Source of the DNA: Onthophagus taurus
Lineage: Eukaryota; Arthropoda; Insecta; Coleoptera; Scarabaeidae
Direction of reading: 5' to 3'
Assembly: GCF_036711975.1 (NCBI RefSeq)
Contig: NC_091967.1
Coordinates: forward strand, 16,554,001-16,618,000
DNA: 64,000 nt
Shown one piece after another: positions 1-11,955 of this stretch (position 1 is the first letter of the stretch; the number at the start of each line of letters is the position of its first letter). Made by a program: the position numbers and the translations under genes. Under the pieces are notes generated by a model. It saw only the letters and a list, made by a program, of their open reading frames with translations, made no database searches and had not been told where the DNA came from.

Positions 1-135
1 TTTCAATAGAAACGTTTCAATGAAACATAAAAAGGGCCGGACATTAGCAGTTTCAGACACGTTTCACCTATGTTTCAGAAATATGTCGAAGAAACATTTC
101 ATGTTTCAATAATATGTATCAGAAATGTTTCTGAA
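1..135. repeat. TTTCA/TGAAA-rich short repeat cluster
   Basis: The first ~135 bases hold many copies of GTTTCA and its complement TGAAAC, often as GAAACGTTTC-type small inverted pairs. No ORF is present. It lies immediately 5' of a LINE remnant and may be part of a repeat cut by the window edge. I do not recognise the family. Confidence 0.5.
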
Positions 136-139
136 ACGG

Positions 140-1545
140 AAATTTGTTTACTGGGTACAAGAGACCCTGGTCGATCCCAACACTAATGTACAACTATACC
201 AAGTGGGTAAAACTCACAGTTCGACAAAGACCACCAGAATTTTATCGATAACTGGTACGCAGGGTATCTAACAACACCAATATACAATAAGTCTATCCCA
301 GATATTAGCGAAGACGAATACAATATACATATTCATAACGGAAAAGACACCGCACCAGGGCATGACCTGATAACAAAACTTCCTCTAAGAAAACTAGATC
401 CACAGATTCACAACTATATACGTAGACTCTTTAATTACTACCTACAGGCACAAATATTCCCTTTCGCGTGGAAATCTGGAACTCCTCTTTCAATCTTATT
501 CAACAACATCGAAACAGCACACTTATAAAATAAACGCATAACAACGGCCTTTTTGGATATCAACAAAGCTTTTGACAGCGTGTGGCATAAGGGAATAATT
601 TACAAAATGAATCTTCTAAATGTAAACCCATATCTGACCAGAATCACAACTGACTTTTTAAATGAACGACAATTATGTATAAAAATCAACAATACATATT
701 CTAATCCGTTTTCTCCTCTATCACCGACTCTATACAATATTTACTGTTTCAACATTTTTTCCCCAAACCATTCCACATTCGACCCAAATCGGTATATCCT
801 ACAATACGCGGACGACACGACATTGGTCACACCCGCAAAAACTCTAATTGAAACAACAAAAGAAATGCAAACATCTACAACGAGACACTTACCTGACTAT
901 TCAAATGGAGACTACAACCCAACCCTTCCAATTCCGGCTCTTACTACCTTACCACAACATTAAAGAGGACTCTCCCTACATCCAAATAGAACATGGTAAA
1001 TTAAGACCTTTGGAAAACATCAAATATCTAGGTATGATCTTAGACAAGAAACTACGTCTTAAAAAACACTACAAAGAAAAACAACTCGAAGCAATAAGAA
1101 GAGCTAAACACTTTTAAAGGAATTTCCACTAAAACGGCCGTACACATCTACAAAGCAATAGTGAGACCTTTGTTGGATTATTGACATGTCCTAACTGCGA
1201 GTGCACCGAAACAAACACTTGACATTATTATATTTTATTAATAAAGCAGAAAGAAGATGCTCAAGGATAATGCACAACATTCAAAATAAAAAGGTATACG
1301 AACGGACAAACATCACACTAATAAGTGTGATGTTTGTCCAGTGCTTATCTAGAAACAACGACAAAAATCCCGGACAGAAGACTACACTGTTAGGAAAACT
1401 TATTGACATATAATGAAAAAAAATGCCTTATGTATATAAAAATTATAAATATGTATGTAGTTTGTAATAATGTTCTACGGCGGAAAGACCTATATACAAA
1501 TATAGGTCCATAGCCGAATAAAGATGTATTCTCTCTCTCTATTCA
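140..1545 (+). mobile_element. Degenerate jockey-like non-LTR retrotransposon (RT domain and 3' end)
   Basis: A decayed LINE on the plus strand. Around 553-840 the reading frame shows reverse-transcriptase landmarks: an FLDINKAFDSVWH-type motif and the catalytic block YADDTTLV near 810-830. Frameshifts and stops separate this from later RT thumb sequence (KYLGMILDKKLR near 1022-1060) and from the C-terminal part near 1110-1410. An AATAAA followed by a short CT run near 1517-1540 looks like the 3' end. The 5' part (endonuclease, gag) is missing. It cannot encode an active protein. The clade is by motif resemblance only. Confidence 0.8.
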
Positions 1546-1759
1546 ATACTTGGGGTTCCAACAGAATGGTGTCGTCACATACCACACAGTTGATCAAAAA
1601 ATTGATCTGTTGAAGAAGAAGTTTGAAAAAACCGATGTTTGTATATAACCTGCAAATCAGCTACAACTATACAGCTTGAGCTACACTTATGCATTTAAAA
1701 ATAAAGTAATTGCGATAATGTTACTTTTTATTATAATTTGAAAAAATAATTTATTAATT

Positions 1760-2924
1760 TTAAACATTTTCGAAAATTCCACCTCCTACTTCAATACACT
1801 TATCTGCACGCCTGTGAACGGCTCGCGTTGCATTTTTTATCTTTGCACGGTGCTCCTTTATTTGCGTTGCAGCATTTAAAATTCTTTGGATTAAAGCCTC
1901 ACGTGTGTCTACTTTTTCTTGATATACTAAATCTTTCATCCAACCCCACATGTTATAATCCAGAGGATTGAGATCTGGAGATCTGGCTGGCCAAACGTGC
2001 TGTCCACCTGGACCGATCCAGCGGTTAGGATAACGTTCATTTAGATGATCGGTGACTCTACGCTCAAAATGAGAAGGAGCTCCGTCGTGTTGCAAATACA
2101 TTCTTAATCGTCTTGCCAGAGGTACATCCCACAGTAAACGCGGAAGTTTTTCTTCCAAAAATTGCAAGTACCTTTGTCCGGTAAGACGATCTTCAAAAAT
2201 AAACGGTCCTAAGTTGATCGTACAACATTCCGCACAACAGATTAATGCTAAATCTGCTTTGAAAATTACTTTCTATGGTAGCATGAGGGTTAATGTCCGA
2301 CCATTTATGCAAATTATGGATGTTATTTATGCCATCACGAGTAAATTGTGACTCATCCGTAAATAAAATGTAGCGGTATAAGTTCCGATTATTATTTAAC
2401 CACTGACAAAATGCCAAACGCCTAGGGAAGTCTTCTGGCTTCAGATGTTGAACACGCTGTAGATGATACGGATGCAGCAGATTTCTTTTTAATGTTCTCC
2501 ATACCCTGGTATTGGGAATCCCTAAACGTATGGATATCCGTCGCGTACTAATGCAGGCATTGCGCTCGACAATGTCAAGGATGTTGTCTTCCTCTGCAAC
2601 ATTTTGTTGTGTTGCTCGTTCATACTGCATATGAACGCTCGGAAGTAAACCAGTTTCTCGGAGAGCTTGGAAGGTACTACTAAAAGTCTTCGGCGATGGA
2701 ACACGCCGATTTGGAAAACGTCGTCGATATTCAATTGAAGCTGCAGTAGCGTTTCCATCACAATTTCCCAGTACAAAAACCATATCAGCATAGTCAACAG
2801 TCGTAATCTTAAACGGCATTGTACGCAAATAAAACTCAAATAATTTTAGATTAAACGGCAAGCTTGTCAAATTTGACAGTAAGGTAAATAAGTACTTTAT
2901 TTTACTAATGCAGTCATAGCACAC
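1760..2924 (-). pseudogene. Tc1/mariner-superfamily transposase, frameshifted (DUF4817 type)
   Basis: Two overlapping minus-strand frames make up one transposase. The upstream part (2924 to about 2193; likely start ATG at 2819) has an N-terminal helix-turn-helix (DUF4817-like) and the first catalytic aspartate in FTDESQF. The downstream part (about 2185 to 1760) has the second in HDGAPSH and the third in WPARSPDLNPLDY. A single-base indel near 2190-2200 breaks the frame; otherwise little is lost, so the insertion is moderately young. CACCCTG followed by TA at 3089-3097 fits a right terminus, but I could not find a matching left end. Two shorter relatives lie at 48099-48742 and 54205-54680. 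Confidence 0.85.
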
Positions 2925-3938
2925 TTACCCTTTGAGCCCCGCGCTGGGCCGTAACGCCATAATTTTTATATATTATTTTCAAATTCATATAACTAAGTGA
3001 AGTGAATCGGACATATGTTCATATGAACTTTTTTATTACAAATCACCTAAACAACATACTCCATTAGTGCTGGGAGAACTTCATGAAACACCCTGTATAT
3101 ATTGCAATTTCCACATCATATAAGTTATGCATTAATGTTCTGCATATAACCCCCAAAAAAACATTTAGAACCAGCTTACCATCTTGTCGCGTCAAATTTA
3201 TTAGTACATACGTAGAGTTACCCATTTTTATACAGGGTGTTAAATAATAACGGTGCACCTTTATTATTTCTTTTTTAATTTTGTTGTACCACTCCTTAAA
3301 ATATCTACATAATACTAAAAGGCAAACATTTTTTGTCAAAGCAACACATCTTTTATTTCAAACGAAACGGGTAGTAAAATAGCCCATCTTCCGACGAAGG
3401 TTTTTTTTTGTTTTAAGAGCTACGCTGAGTTTGGTAGCACGCAAAGCAATAAACCCCGACTTCCACATGACATTGAGGTTGTGAAAGTAAATACCGTAAA
3501 TACTCTGGCGCTAGTTCAACTGGAGAATTTATACGTCCCATTTTTTCCGACAATCGCAAATGTCAATATCATAACTAAACGGGGGGCATTTCCCAACCTC
3601 AACCAATGTTGACCGCTTCGGGCTTTTTTACACCGACTTTTTACTTATCGTTAATATAACCGTGTAATTAAACAGTTAAAAATTTACATAAAAACGAAAT
3701 TAATAAAACTACTTGCAACATAAATTATTGCAATCTTAAAAATGGAATGGGAGAATAATTAAGAATTGAAAAATACATTTTTAAATAAATTTTGTATATT
3801 ACCAGTAATGGTAGATTTACAAAAGATTTATTTTCTAATACACGGCTTAAGGGAATGTGATTATTCCTACGTAACACCGCATCATTACCGCCTCCACACG
3901 TAATCACCAAAATAAACTAAACTTGTCGTCGCTGCGTT
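2925..3938. other. Intergenic sequence with transposon ends
   Basis: No host gene seen. The stretch includes the 5' flank of the mariner copy, a CACCCTGTATA terminus at 3089-3099 and a second TACAGGGTGTT motif at 3232-3242 that looks like another element's end. It then becomes AT-rich up to the 3' end of the GTPase gene. Confidence 0.5.
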
Positions 3939-6900
3939 TCAATCTTTCGGTAACGCACTGTCGCTTTTTCCTCTCGCGTACAATTTTATGTTAGTAGTTT
4001 TCGCGCCTAACATCCTCTCGAGAAGCGAATGCTTAGATTTTCTTCTCGCCGCTAAAACCGCCTTACAAAGATCTTGAAAAACCGTAGCTACAGGACCGAC
4101 TTGTTCAGCAGCCGTTACTTCTGAAAATCCGCACTCTAAATCTCTTGCCAAAATAGTACCCTCTTCGGCACTAACTTGTCTTAAATGAACCATATCGTTT
4201 TTATTCGCAGCGAGATAAAGTGGGATATCACAGTCGTTTAGTAAAGTCCCTACTTTCTTAACGTGTACAAACGATCTTCTATCCGTTATAGAATAAACCA
4301 AGAGAATTCCGTCCGCCCAATTTAGCGTATCTGGTGATGGAAAATCATCTTCATTCTGAGAAAATAAAAAATTATGAGTGAAATCGCGTCTCGTTATAAA
4401 CGTAAATATACAATTCGTTCTATGAATATTAATGAGACCACCTCCCGACACTTATTTGAGCTTGCAAATATGCATGAGTACTGAAAGCAGTATCGTTTAC
4501 AAAAGATATTAACCAAGATCGATGGTCGACACTGATAACTTTATCGATTTTATGTTAATTTTAGCGATTATCAAGAGACTTTTATTAATATCCCTAAGAA
4601 ATATAATACCGAATTTATTGATTTATTTAAGTAATCAAACGTGGTTTATTTGTTTTCCTAATTTGTATAACGACCGATAAACCACCCAAATTTATATACT
4701 AGAATATGATCAACAAAATTAACAATATTTCCCTTTATTTTCTAGAATCTGTATTCAAATTTCAAATCGGCAAAACAATAGTTATTTACGTAACCAGTTA
4801 TGAACAGACTAATTTTGTTTGACAAACTTAATATTTCCAAATTACGTGAGTTTCATAACGTGTTAAGTACAAAATTTTATCTAATTCCATTGAAAAAGCA
4901 ATTTTTGTTCAATCAATATCACTAGTGATGTAATAAAATTATTACATCACTAGTTATAAAAATGTGACTTTACATAACGTCAGAAAGACATGTAATAGTT
5001 ATTTATATTACAAGTGGGCTAGAAACGTAATTACTGTACGAGTATTGTAATTATGCTCTAGCGCACGTAAAAAAAAAATGTTGTGTATCACAATACACAA
5101 CATTTTATCTACGACTGTTAAAAATTACTTAAAAATCAATTTCTTTAAAATGGTCTATTTTCTATAAAAATATTTTGAAATGATTGTTGACAATTTTGAA
5201 TTAATGTCAGTTTCAATAACACCTTTACTCATCTAAAATAAGTGTTTCGAAATGTAAAAACATAACAATTAATGTTTATAACAAATAGTATTGTTTTTAA
5301 ATAGGTCTCTCTTTTGCATTATTGCTGGTTCCAATAAATTAAGTCTGTTTTGATTGGGCTAAAAATGCGTTACGTAATGAAACCAGTGCGGTAATGACTT
5401 CATTACGTAACTCAAATCACCTCAAATAGATAATATTTATTTTTCATAATGGAATTAGGTAAAAGTAATATAATAAATAAAAAAGTTGAAAACGGTTTTG
5501 GAATAAATCCGTGAGTAACTGGTCCGCGTTCGCAATGCTCGAATACAAAGAATATAGCGGGGCTAAATATAGACAGCGGTACTGAGGTAAAATCGAATTT
5601 TTATGAGATGCGAGCCCACTGGCAGCGCATGCATTACATATGTCAACAATTTTATGTCATACTCTTTCTGGAACCGTAGCAACGCCGACACGTTTCGGCG
5701 CATCGAGTCCGCGACCACCGACATCGTCGTCGTCGCCGTGCGTGGCACAACATTTATCTCTCTTAAGGGTCGAGGGTGGATTCATATTTTATCACGTTCC
5801 CAAGTGAACTTAATCACGATTTTTCAACGTTGCGTTTGTTTTAGAAACAACAATTTTCTCTGGTGCGGAGTGTTGAAAATTTTATTATAACTTTGGAAAT
5901 AGCAAATAGAAAGTTGAAATAAATAATTGATTAAATAAGATTTAATAATAATACTATACTCTATTTTAATTAGCCCATTAGGATTTATTACTTTATATCC
6001 ATTATTTGATCTACATTTATCAAAATTTAAACTCTAAACCTAACATATTTGTTAATTTTGTGCCTACGGAAGATTACTCTAATGATATAATGACAGTAAA
6101 TATACAGGTATTCATTTGAAAAATTCCCACCTCAATTTCTCCGAAAGGGACTTTTTATGCAAAAATTGAAAATTTTTTTAAAAATATCCTAATATGATAA
6201 ACTTACACAATAGTTTTTAATTTTTGCAATAGAAATGTTACATTTTTCATAAAGAAGCACATATAGTGGTGATTTGCAACAGAATTAAAAAGTTTAGCTG
6301 ACTAGTTAATCCTAGTGGTGCAAAAAGGAAGAAAGAGAACAAGAAGAATGTGACATTTTATCCCAAAGTGCATTTTTATGAGGGTGTTCCAATTTTAAAT
6401 GGGTCATTCATCATGCATAGACGTTCATAGAGAAATAAACTTTACACATGGGTTTTGCAACTTTTCCGCATTCCGGTATATATCTTAATCTAAGGGCTGC
6501 GTTGTAAAAGTAGGTCAGGATGCCTCTATATTTTCTTAGCAGATGCTTTAGGATTCCTGTCTTTTTTCTCTATGCCTAGGATGATTTAGAGATCGTATTA
6601 TTTGGATTGAAGTTAGTTCTTATCTGATCACTCTGATCAGCTACATCTTTAGAAGTAATTGGTGTGATATTTTCTGTTCTTTCATCATTTTTTGATTCTT
6701 TCAGTCTTAGGTTGGGAATAAAGATCTCAGCACGATGTTCAGCAAACAGCGTTACTTCTTGCTTAGTGTCTTTGGCCTATGATCCATTGTTGTTTCTAAT
6801 AAGAGAAACAAAGTTCTCTGTCAGTTCTCTTAGATAGAAGCTCATGAATTCTTCTTTAAGGTTTTGAATTTCTCCTTAGTTCTTCTTTTTGGATTTTCTG

Positions 6901-9900
6901 AATTTCTGAATCTTGTTGATAAGTATAGTTTTGTCTGAGAAATACGTCGATTGCTGCCATCTTCTTCTATCTCTTTATTTCTCTTTGACAAATCTCTGGT
7001 CTCAAAATAATTCACACCTTTGGTTACATGATAATCACTTTATAGTTGGTGTAGGCCTCTGATCGGGTAATACAGGTAAAATCTGCAGCTTCTTTTTCTA
7101 GTTGTTCACCTATTCTAAGACTAATATTGGGGTTGATATTGTTCTGGAGGCCAAACTAATAGTTCTAGAGTCAGTTAGTAAGAGTAACTCTGGCAGCACT
7201 TTTTATTATCCTTTCACAACGTTTGCATAACGGCTAAGTGATCGAATTAATGTCAAATTAGTCTTCAACTTCTGGGAAGTTGGAAGATACAGTAGATCGG
7301 CTTTCGTGGTTAGCCCCAATTTAAGTCGTAGTCATCGCGATAATACAAATTTCTGAAAGATTCTTTTTTTATATTATGTCTTTTATTTTGATTGACTTAA
7401 TTCTGATTGCTATTAATTGGATGTCCTCTCTTTGCAGATGACATTCTTCAAAATAATTGATCTTTCTTAGAAAAATATACTGAACGACTTTCAGATTTTA
7501 AACAGCACATCCTGCTATGAAACTGGTATTTGAACCACTACTGCTATGAATAACTGGCGTTATTCCAGTTGAAAAAAAGTAGTATCCTGAAATCTCGTTT
7601 TGCTTTGGAAGTAGTTACTGTTGTAAATTAACGTTTTCATCTAATAACAAAAATTGAAACAAATTTAAATTGCACATACTCATTTAGAAAATCAATTAAG
7701 GCTGCGTGTTACAAATCTTGACCCGAAACGTCAACTACTTTGAAGCATGATACAAATGCAAATATCGCAGTAACTTTTTTATCGTATTTCTTTATAATGC
7801 AATGCTAAAACGTACTGTTTCTAAACACCTTTAAAATGAGATATTACTTGATATCCCACCCTTGGGAGCGGAGGGTGAGTCAAATTTTGCATACAAAGTT
7901 TCTAGATATTTAAATTGAGACGAGAAGTTTTCTAACATACACCCTGTACAGTAATAATTTTGCAAGACCTATTAGTTTGTCTTTAGTAATATGCAAAATA
8001 CTTATTACATCTTTAATATACTAATAAGTTGTAATAATGTATAAATATGATATGTATTGCATACATACCTTTGGACAAGTGTCTAAAATTTCATATAAAA
8101 CAGGTTCATTATCGACTAGAACTTCATGTTTGTACCTAGTTTCTGAAAAAAAAAAAATAAGGATGTAAATAAAATAAATGAATAAAAAAACAATGAATGT
8201 CACTTTACACAATGAGCGTAAATCACGTAGCCATTTCATTAGATAATCGGGGATTAATAGCTATTTTACGAGGCACACAGCAATTGCAAGAAGCGAAAAG
8301 AGTTGTCTTTTACGATCAATAACACAACATAAGGGAATGCGTCGACTTTGTTAGAGTACCAACGTTTCGGCGATACAAGTCTATTAAAACATCAACATCC
8401 AGTAGCGGGTTTCATCAATCTCACCTGATTGATGATCATATTCCCCAATATAACGTCTGGTCAGAAATCGTACCGAAAGAGCTGAAAAGAAGAAGAAAAA
8501 AACAAAACAACATTAAAGGGCAGCTCAATTTTACAGCCGCTTTACGACCCAACACGGCGTTCGGCCGTAAAACATAATTGCGCGTTGATGTACGCGAAAA
8601 GAATCGTCCGGTGGCTGCTTCGTTTGACTCGGTTTTATTACGTAACATGCCTTTTTAGTTTTGTACCGAATGTCTACAGTTTGATGTTACACCGAGCTAC
8701 ATTCTGATTGTTGAACGAGATGAAAGGCTTTTGTAGAAAGCTTGCATTTTGGTATTAAACGTTTTTTCTTTTTTGGAATTTGAGATATTTTGGGTTTTGT
8801 CGCCAAACAAATTTAACTAAAAGGAAATTAAATTTATATACGTATTTTTTTGATAATAAAGTGAATAACAACTAAAACTAAAGCTAACACTAGCATTAGA
8901 ACTAATAAATAATAAATAGACCTAGAACTAGCAACATTCTGGTCTAGCCGTACGTCTCTTAAGACGGATAACCCCGAATGTTTCTAGTTCTTGGTCTAGT
9001 GTTACTTCTCCTTTTAGTTCAATAAAAATATACAATAATGTAGTGCTAGACGGCTAAAGATTCGGAAACACTCGGATTTATTTGAATCCGTGAAATGAAC
9101 CAAAAATAATAAGATAAAACATTAAGTAAAATTAGTTAATAAGGTATTATTAAAATCCGTAAATGTTACGTAAATTTAAACAAGGTGTTTAGGTATAGTC
9201 ATTGTCTGGTGAGTTATGGTGTATATAATTGGGGCGGTTACACGAATTGAACATGTGCAGGTGTAAACGAATCCTGCACCACTGATAATAAATAAACACG
9301 GTACGTGTTGTTTGTTGGCGAAAATGCGCCTGCAGAACCATCGATGGTCAGCATTTATTTGTGTTTAGCAAAATATCCGGAATTATTATAACCAATACAA
9401 AACACAAGTGATGGATGTTTCTAACTATACCGGCGATAATAGCAAAAAAACATACAAAAATGGATTGTTGTCAAACCAATTTTAATTAAATACGATAGAA
9501 AAGCTATCGTGCAAAATTAAATCTTCCAAGACGCAATTTTCTAAAGATCCTTTTATACATGGTTAGGATACAATTTTGCGTTTTAATTACATTGTAAATT
9601 GGTTCCGCCGGCAAAATGAATAACGTGTTAATTGCTGTACCGGTGTTACCCATATTTTTTTCTTTTTATTTTCTGACCATCAACTCGAAAGTAACACGAA
9701 TAAAGACGACTGACGCGAACGCAAAACCTCGGTCCAGAATTCAGTCGTTTGAAAATGGATGGCCCATTTTCCTACAACGACCGAATACAAGTGTTGTTTT
9801 AAGCACAGTTTCACTGAGTAATGATGGTGTTGATTGATGAAACAAAATTAAAATGTTTAAAAATGAAAATGTTAACTTAAAACAACATATTTACACTTTT

Positions 9901-10113
9901 GTTCTTTAAATACCATGAATTAGTTTTTCGTAATAATCCTAACCGAAAAGGATTCGCGATTTTAATAAGATTAAATAAAAGTGTATTTGTTTATTATTTA
10001 AAAAATTTGATCTTACCACTTTTTCCTACACCACGAGCTCCAATAACAGCTACCTTAACTTCAGATAGTGACGACTTTTTTCTTCTGATACCCTTACTAT
10101 TCATATTAAACAT
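3939..10113 (-). CDS. RERG/RASL12-like small GTPase
   Basis: Four coding exons: 10113-10017, 8481-8425, 8142-8069, 4355-3939 (214 aa). All junctions have GT/AG ends and the phases fit. Exon 1 carries the P-loop GARGVGKS, exon 2 the switch I region (RFLTRRYIGEYDHQ), exon 3 the switch II start (EILDTCPK), and exon 4 the NKND guanine-specificity motif and an EVTA box. This order matches the RERG/RASL11/RASL12 branch of the Ras family. Switch II has DTCPK where Ras has DTAGQ, so the glutamine needed for normal GTP hydrolysis is absent, as in RASL proteins. There is no C-terminal CAAX box, so prenylation is unlikely. An in-frame ATG three codons downstream (10104) is an alternative start. The 3.7-kb intron 3 holds a LINE remnant and palindromes. 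The exact orthologue is uncertain; a Ras-like GTPase is clear. Confidence 0.9.
4921..4954. repeat. Perfect 34-bp palindrome
   Basis: Two 16-base arms, ACTAGTGATGTAATAA and its exact reverse complement, are separated by AA. It lies in intron 3 of the GTPase gene and is probably a foldback or short inverted-repeat element core. Confidence 0.8.
5075..5106. repeat. 32-bp inverted repeat
   Basis: Arms AAAATGTTGTGTAT and its reverse complement (14 bases each) flank a 4-base spacer. It is the second palindrome within 200 bp in this intron. Confidence 0.75.
5369..5411. repeat. 13-bp-arm inverted repeat
   Basis: GTTACGTAATGAA at 5369-5381 is matched exactly in reverse complement at 5399-5411, across a 17-base spacer. 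Similar TTACGTAA cores recur nearby (about 4788), so the 4780-5411 segment may be one decayed foldback element. Confidence 0.65.
6400..7250 (-). mobile_element. Decayed jockey-like LINE fragment in GTPase intron 3
   Basis: Read on the minus strand, the segment shows the region between endonuclease and RT typical of jockey-type elements: a basic stretch near 6900, a block like NNNGS..KDTKQEVTLFAEH near 6720-6800, and an N-terminal RT piece near 6470-6540 (YFYNAALRLRYIPE). Many stops and shifts are present. Both ends are truncated. Confidence 0.6.
8865..9030. repeat. Foldback repeat rich in AACTAG/AACTAA
   Basis: In GTPase intron 1. GAACTAGCAACATTC near 8930 is mirrored by GAATGTTTCTAGTTC near 8975, around a core CGTACGTCTCTTAAGACG. 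The outer arms are short GAACTAA-like repeats. A similar AACTAGA-rich hairpin lies at 37510-37600, so this looks like a dispersed miniature element. Confidence 0.55.
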
Positions 10114-10298
10114 ATATGTAGTGTGATCGTGAAAGCAAAAGAAATCTTTTTACTAATTTTTTGCACAAAAGTTAAGTAAGAAATACGTAAGTTTTAAGCC
10201 GCGATGTTAAGACTACTTTAAGTGAGTATTGGACGACACGCGGAGTCAGACTGAACGCCCTCACACGTTTCGAAAAGCCACTTTCTTATTAATTATTT

Positions 10299-10709
10299 TT
10301 GAAACATTCGTTCAATCGAAATTCAAAAATCGACCTTCAAAAAAGCTTTAACAAATGCATAACCATTGCAAAAGCACCGCTGGGCTGCAATCTGGTAATA
10401 AAAAATAACATCATCGAACAAACAATATCATTCGAATACCTTGGTTGCAAAATCAAAAGTATGGGACTTCTGAAAAATGAAGTAACAAGTCAACAAAGCT
10501 ATCGCAATATCGGGACACCTCAGACACTCAATCAGGAAAAACAAACATATGGTGTGGAAACAAGAGCTGAAACATCAATAACAAAGAGGATCTTAAGAAC
10601 AGCTGAGATGAAGACCCTAAGAGTGATAACAGGATACACATTAATCGGCAGACAAAAAAAATACAGCGATAGCGAGACAGTTGATTATCAACATCAGAAG
10701 AAGTGCTAA
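10299..10709 (+). mobile_element. RTE-like LINE C-terminal fragment, copy 1
   Basis: An open stretch of 136 codons that resembles the region after the RT domain in insect endonuclease-RT elements: EYLGCKIKSMG, then a YGVETRAETS block and TKRILRTAEMKTLR. A deletion joins the two blocks closer than usual. It is not a host gene. Confidence 0.65.
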
Positions 10710-10879
10710 GGCAGAGAAATCGAAATTAAACAGGCGATACGCCTCCTCAAAGAAGAAGAAATAAAGTACTCAAGTAGATTGAAGGAAAAATAACTCTATA
10801 AACTATTATGTACTTAGTAGTTTCGGATTCGGCCATCATCAAACACTATGTCAAAAGTTATTAAAAGACAACATTTGAC

Positions 10880-11335
10880 ATAGTCTGAGAAACTTTGCCT
10901 TTATAGGTTTTTGCAGTCTTACCCCTACATGTCCAGTCCTCTTCTTGTCTTTCCAGTCTGTTTAATCCCTTTCTTCTATTACTAGTCTCTTTCCAGACTA
11001 TTGGCTTCAGATCGCCCTTCTTTACTCAGTACCTTTCTTCTGTTACAAATATCTTTCCAGCCTTCTACTTCTCTGGTGATTTTATTGCTTGCCTTTACAC
11101 TTCCTTTTTTATCTACTACCTCCTTTACTTTTCTACCTTTTTGCTACCTTTCTATCTTTCCAATCTATTCTTTCTCAGTCCAGTCTCATTTTTCTCTTTC
11201 CAGTTTCATTTTTAGTATTTTTCCACTTATCTATTAAATGTGCTTTCTGTTACTTTTTCAATTTTTTCTAGTCTCCCCCTTCATTGCCCACTCTCATTTA
11301 TCTTTCCAATCTATGCTCAGTCGAGAAAATAAAAA
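10880..11335. repeat. Pyrimidine-rich low-complexity tract
   Basis: A CT-rich stretch with recurrent TCTTTCCAGTCT-like words (near 10950, 10992, 11052, 11155, 11302). Long open frames here come from the base composition. It separates two copies of the same LINE fragment. Confidence 0.65.
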
Positions 11336-11337
11336 CA

Positions 11338-11665
11338 TGTGTAGACCAGTGAGGACATATGGTGCGGAAATAAGAGCTAAAATATCAGTAACAAAGAGGA
11401 TCTTGAGAATAGTCTAGATGAAGACCATATGAGCAATAACAGGATAGACATTAACCGACAAGTAAAAAAATTCAGCCATAAGAGAAAAGTGTAACACAGA
11501 TGACGCGGTAAAATGGATAAGGTGAATAAGAAGAGAATAGAACCAGCATATCAACTGGACGAGTCCCAACAGAATAGCCAAAATTGTGCGAAATAAAACT
11601 CCGCACGGAAGAAGACCTATAGGACTACCACCTAAACAATGGCGAGACCATTTAATATAACCAAT
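11338..11665 (+). mobile_element. RTE-like LINE C-terminal fragment, copy 2
   Basis: Repeats the YGAEIRAKIS/TKRIL block of 10299-10709 and continues further towards the element C-terminus: a basic arginine-rich helix near 11520, SPNRIAKIVRNKTPHGRRP near 11563-11620 and a GLPPKQWRD-type end near 11621-11650. It contains stop codons. Both copies come from the same family. Confidence 0.7.
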
Positions 11666-11955
11666 ACTAAAACATTATGTTGTGCAGTGATAACTATGCT
11701 GTTTATGTCGAAGCAGTTTGTATCTATTTATTTATTCTGCCACTAACGATACTATTTTAAAGAAATTTCAAAACAAATCTTAAAAAAAATTTGATAATTA
11801 ATACACACCATTTTTGTTATACTTGTATGTAATACAAGCAATTATATTCATACAATTACATAACATAATACAAAATGATATAAAAATTGAAAATATACCG
11901 AGAAAACCAAATGTATTTTAACAAGACAAAACATTATTCTAATAACAACATTTAT

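Noticed and set aside
5563-5890. Overlapping small ORFs on both strands in a locally GC-rich stretch
   Set aside because: No recognisable motif, no splice support, inside a GTPase intron; the frames arise from base composition.
9616-9837. 73-codon ORF with a hydrophobic start resembling a signal peptide
   Set aside because: No homology or splice context, and it lies antisense within GTPase intron 1.
11001-11271. Hydrophobic ORFs rich in Phe, Leu and Ser
   Set aside because: Translation of a pyrimidine-rich low-complexity tract.
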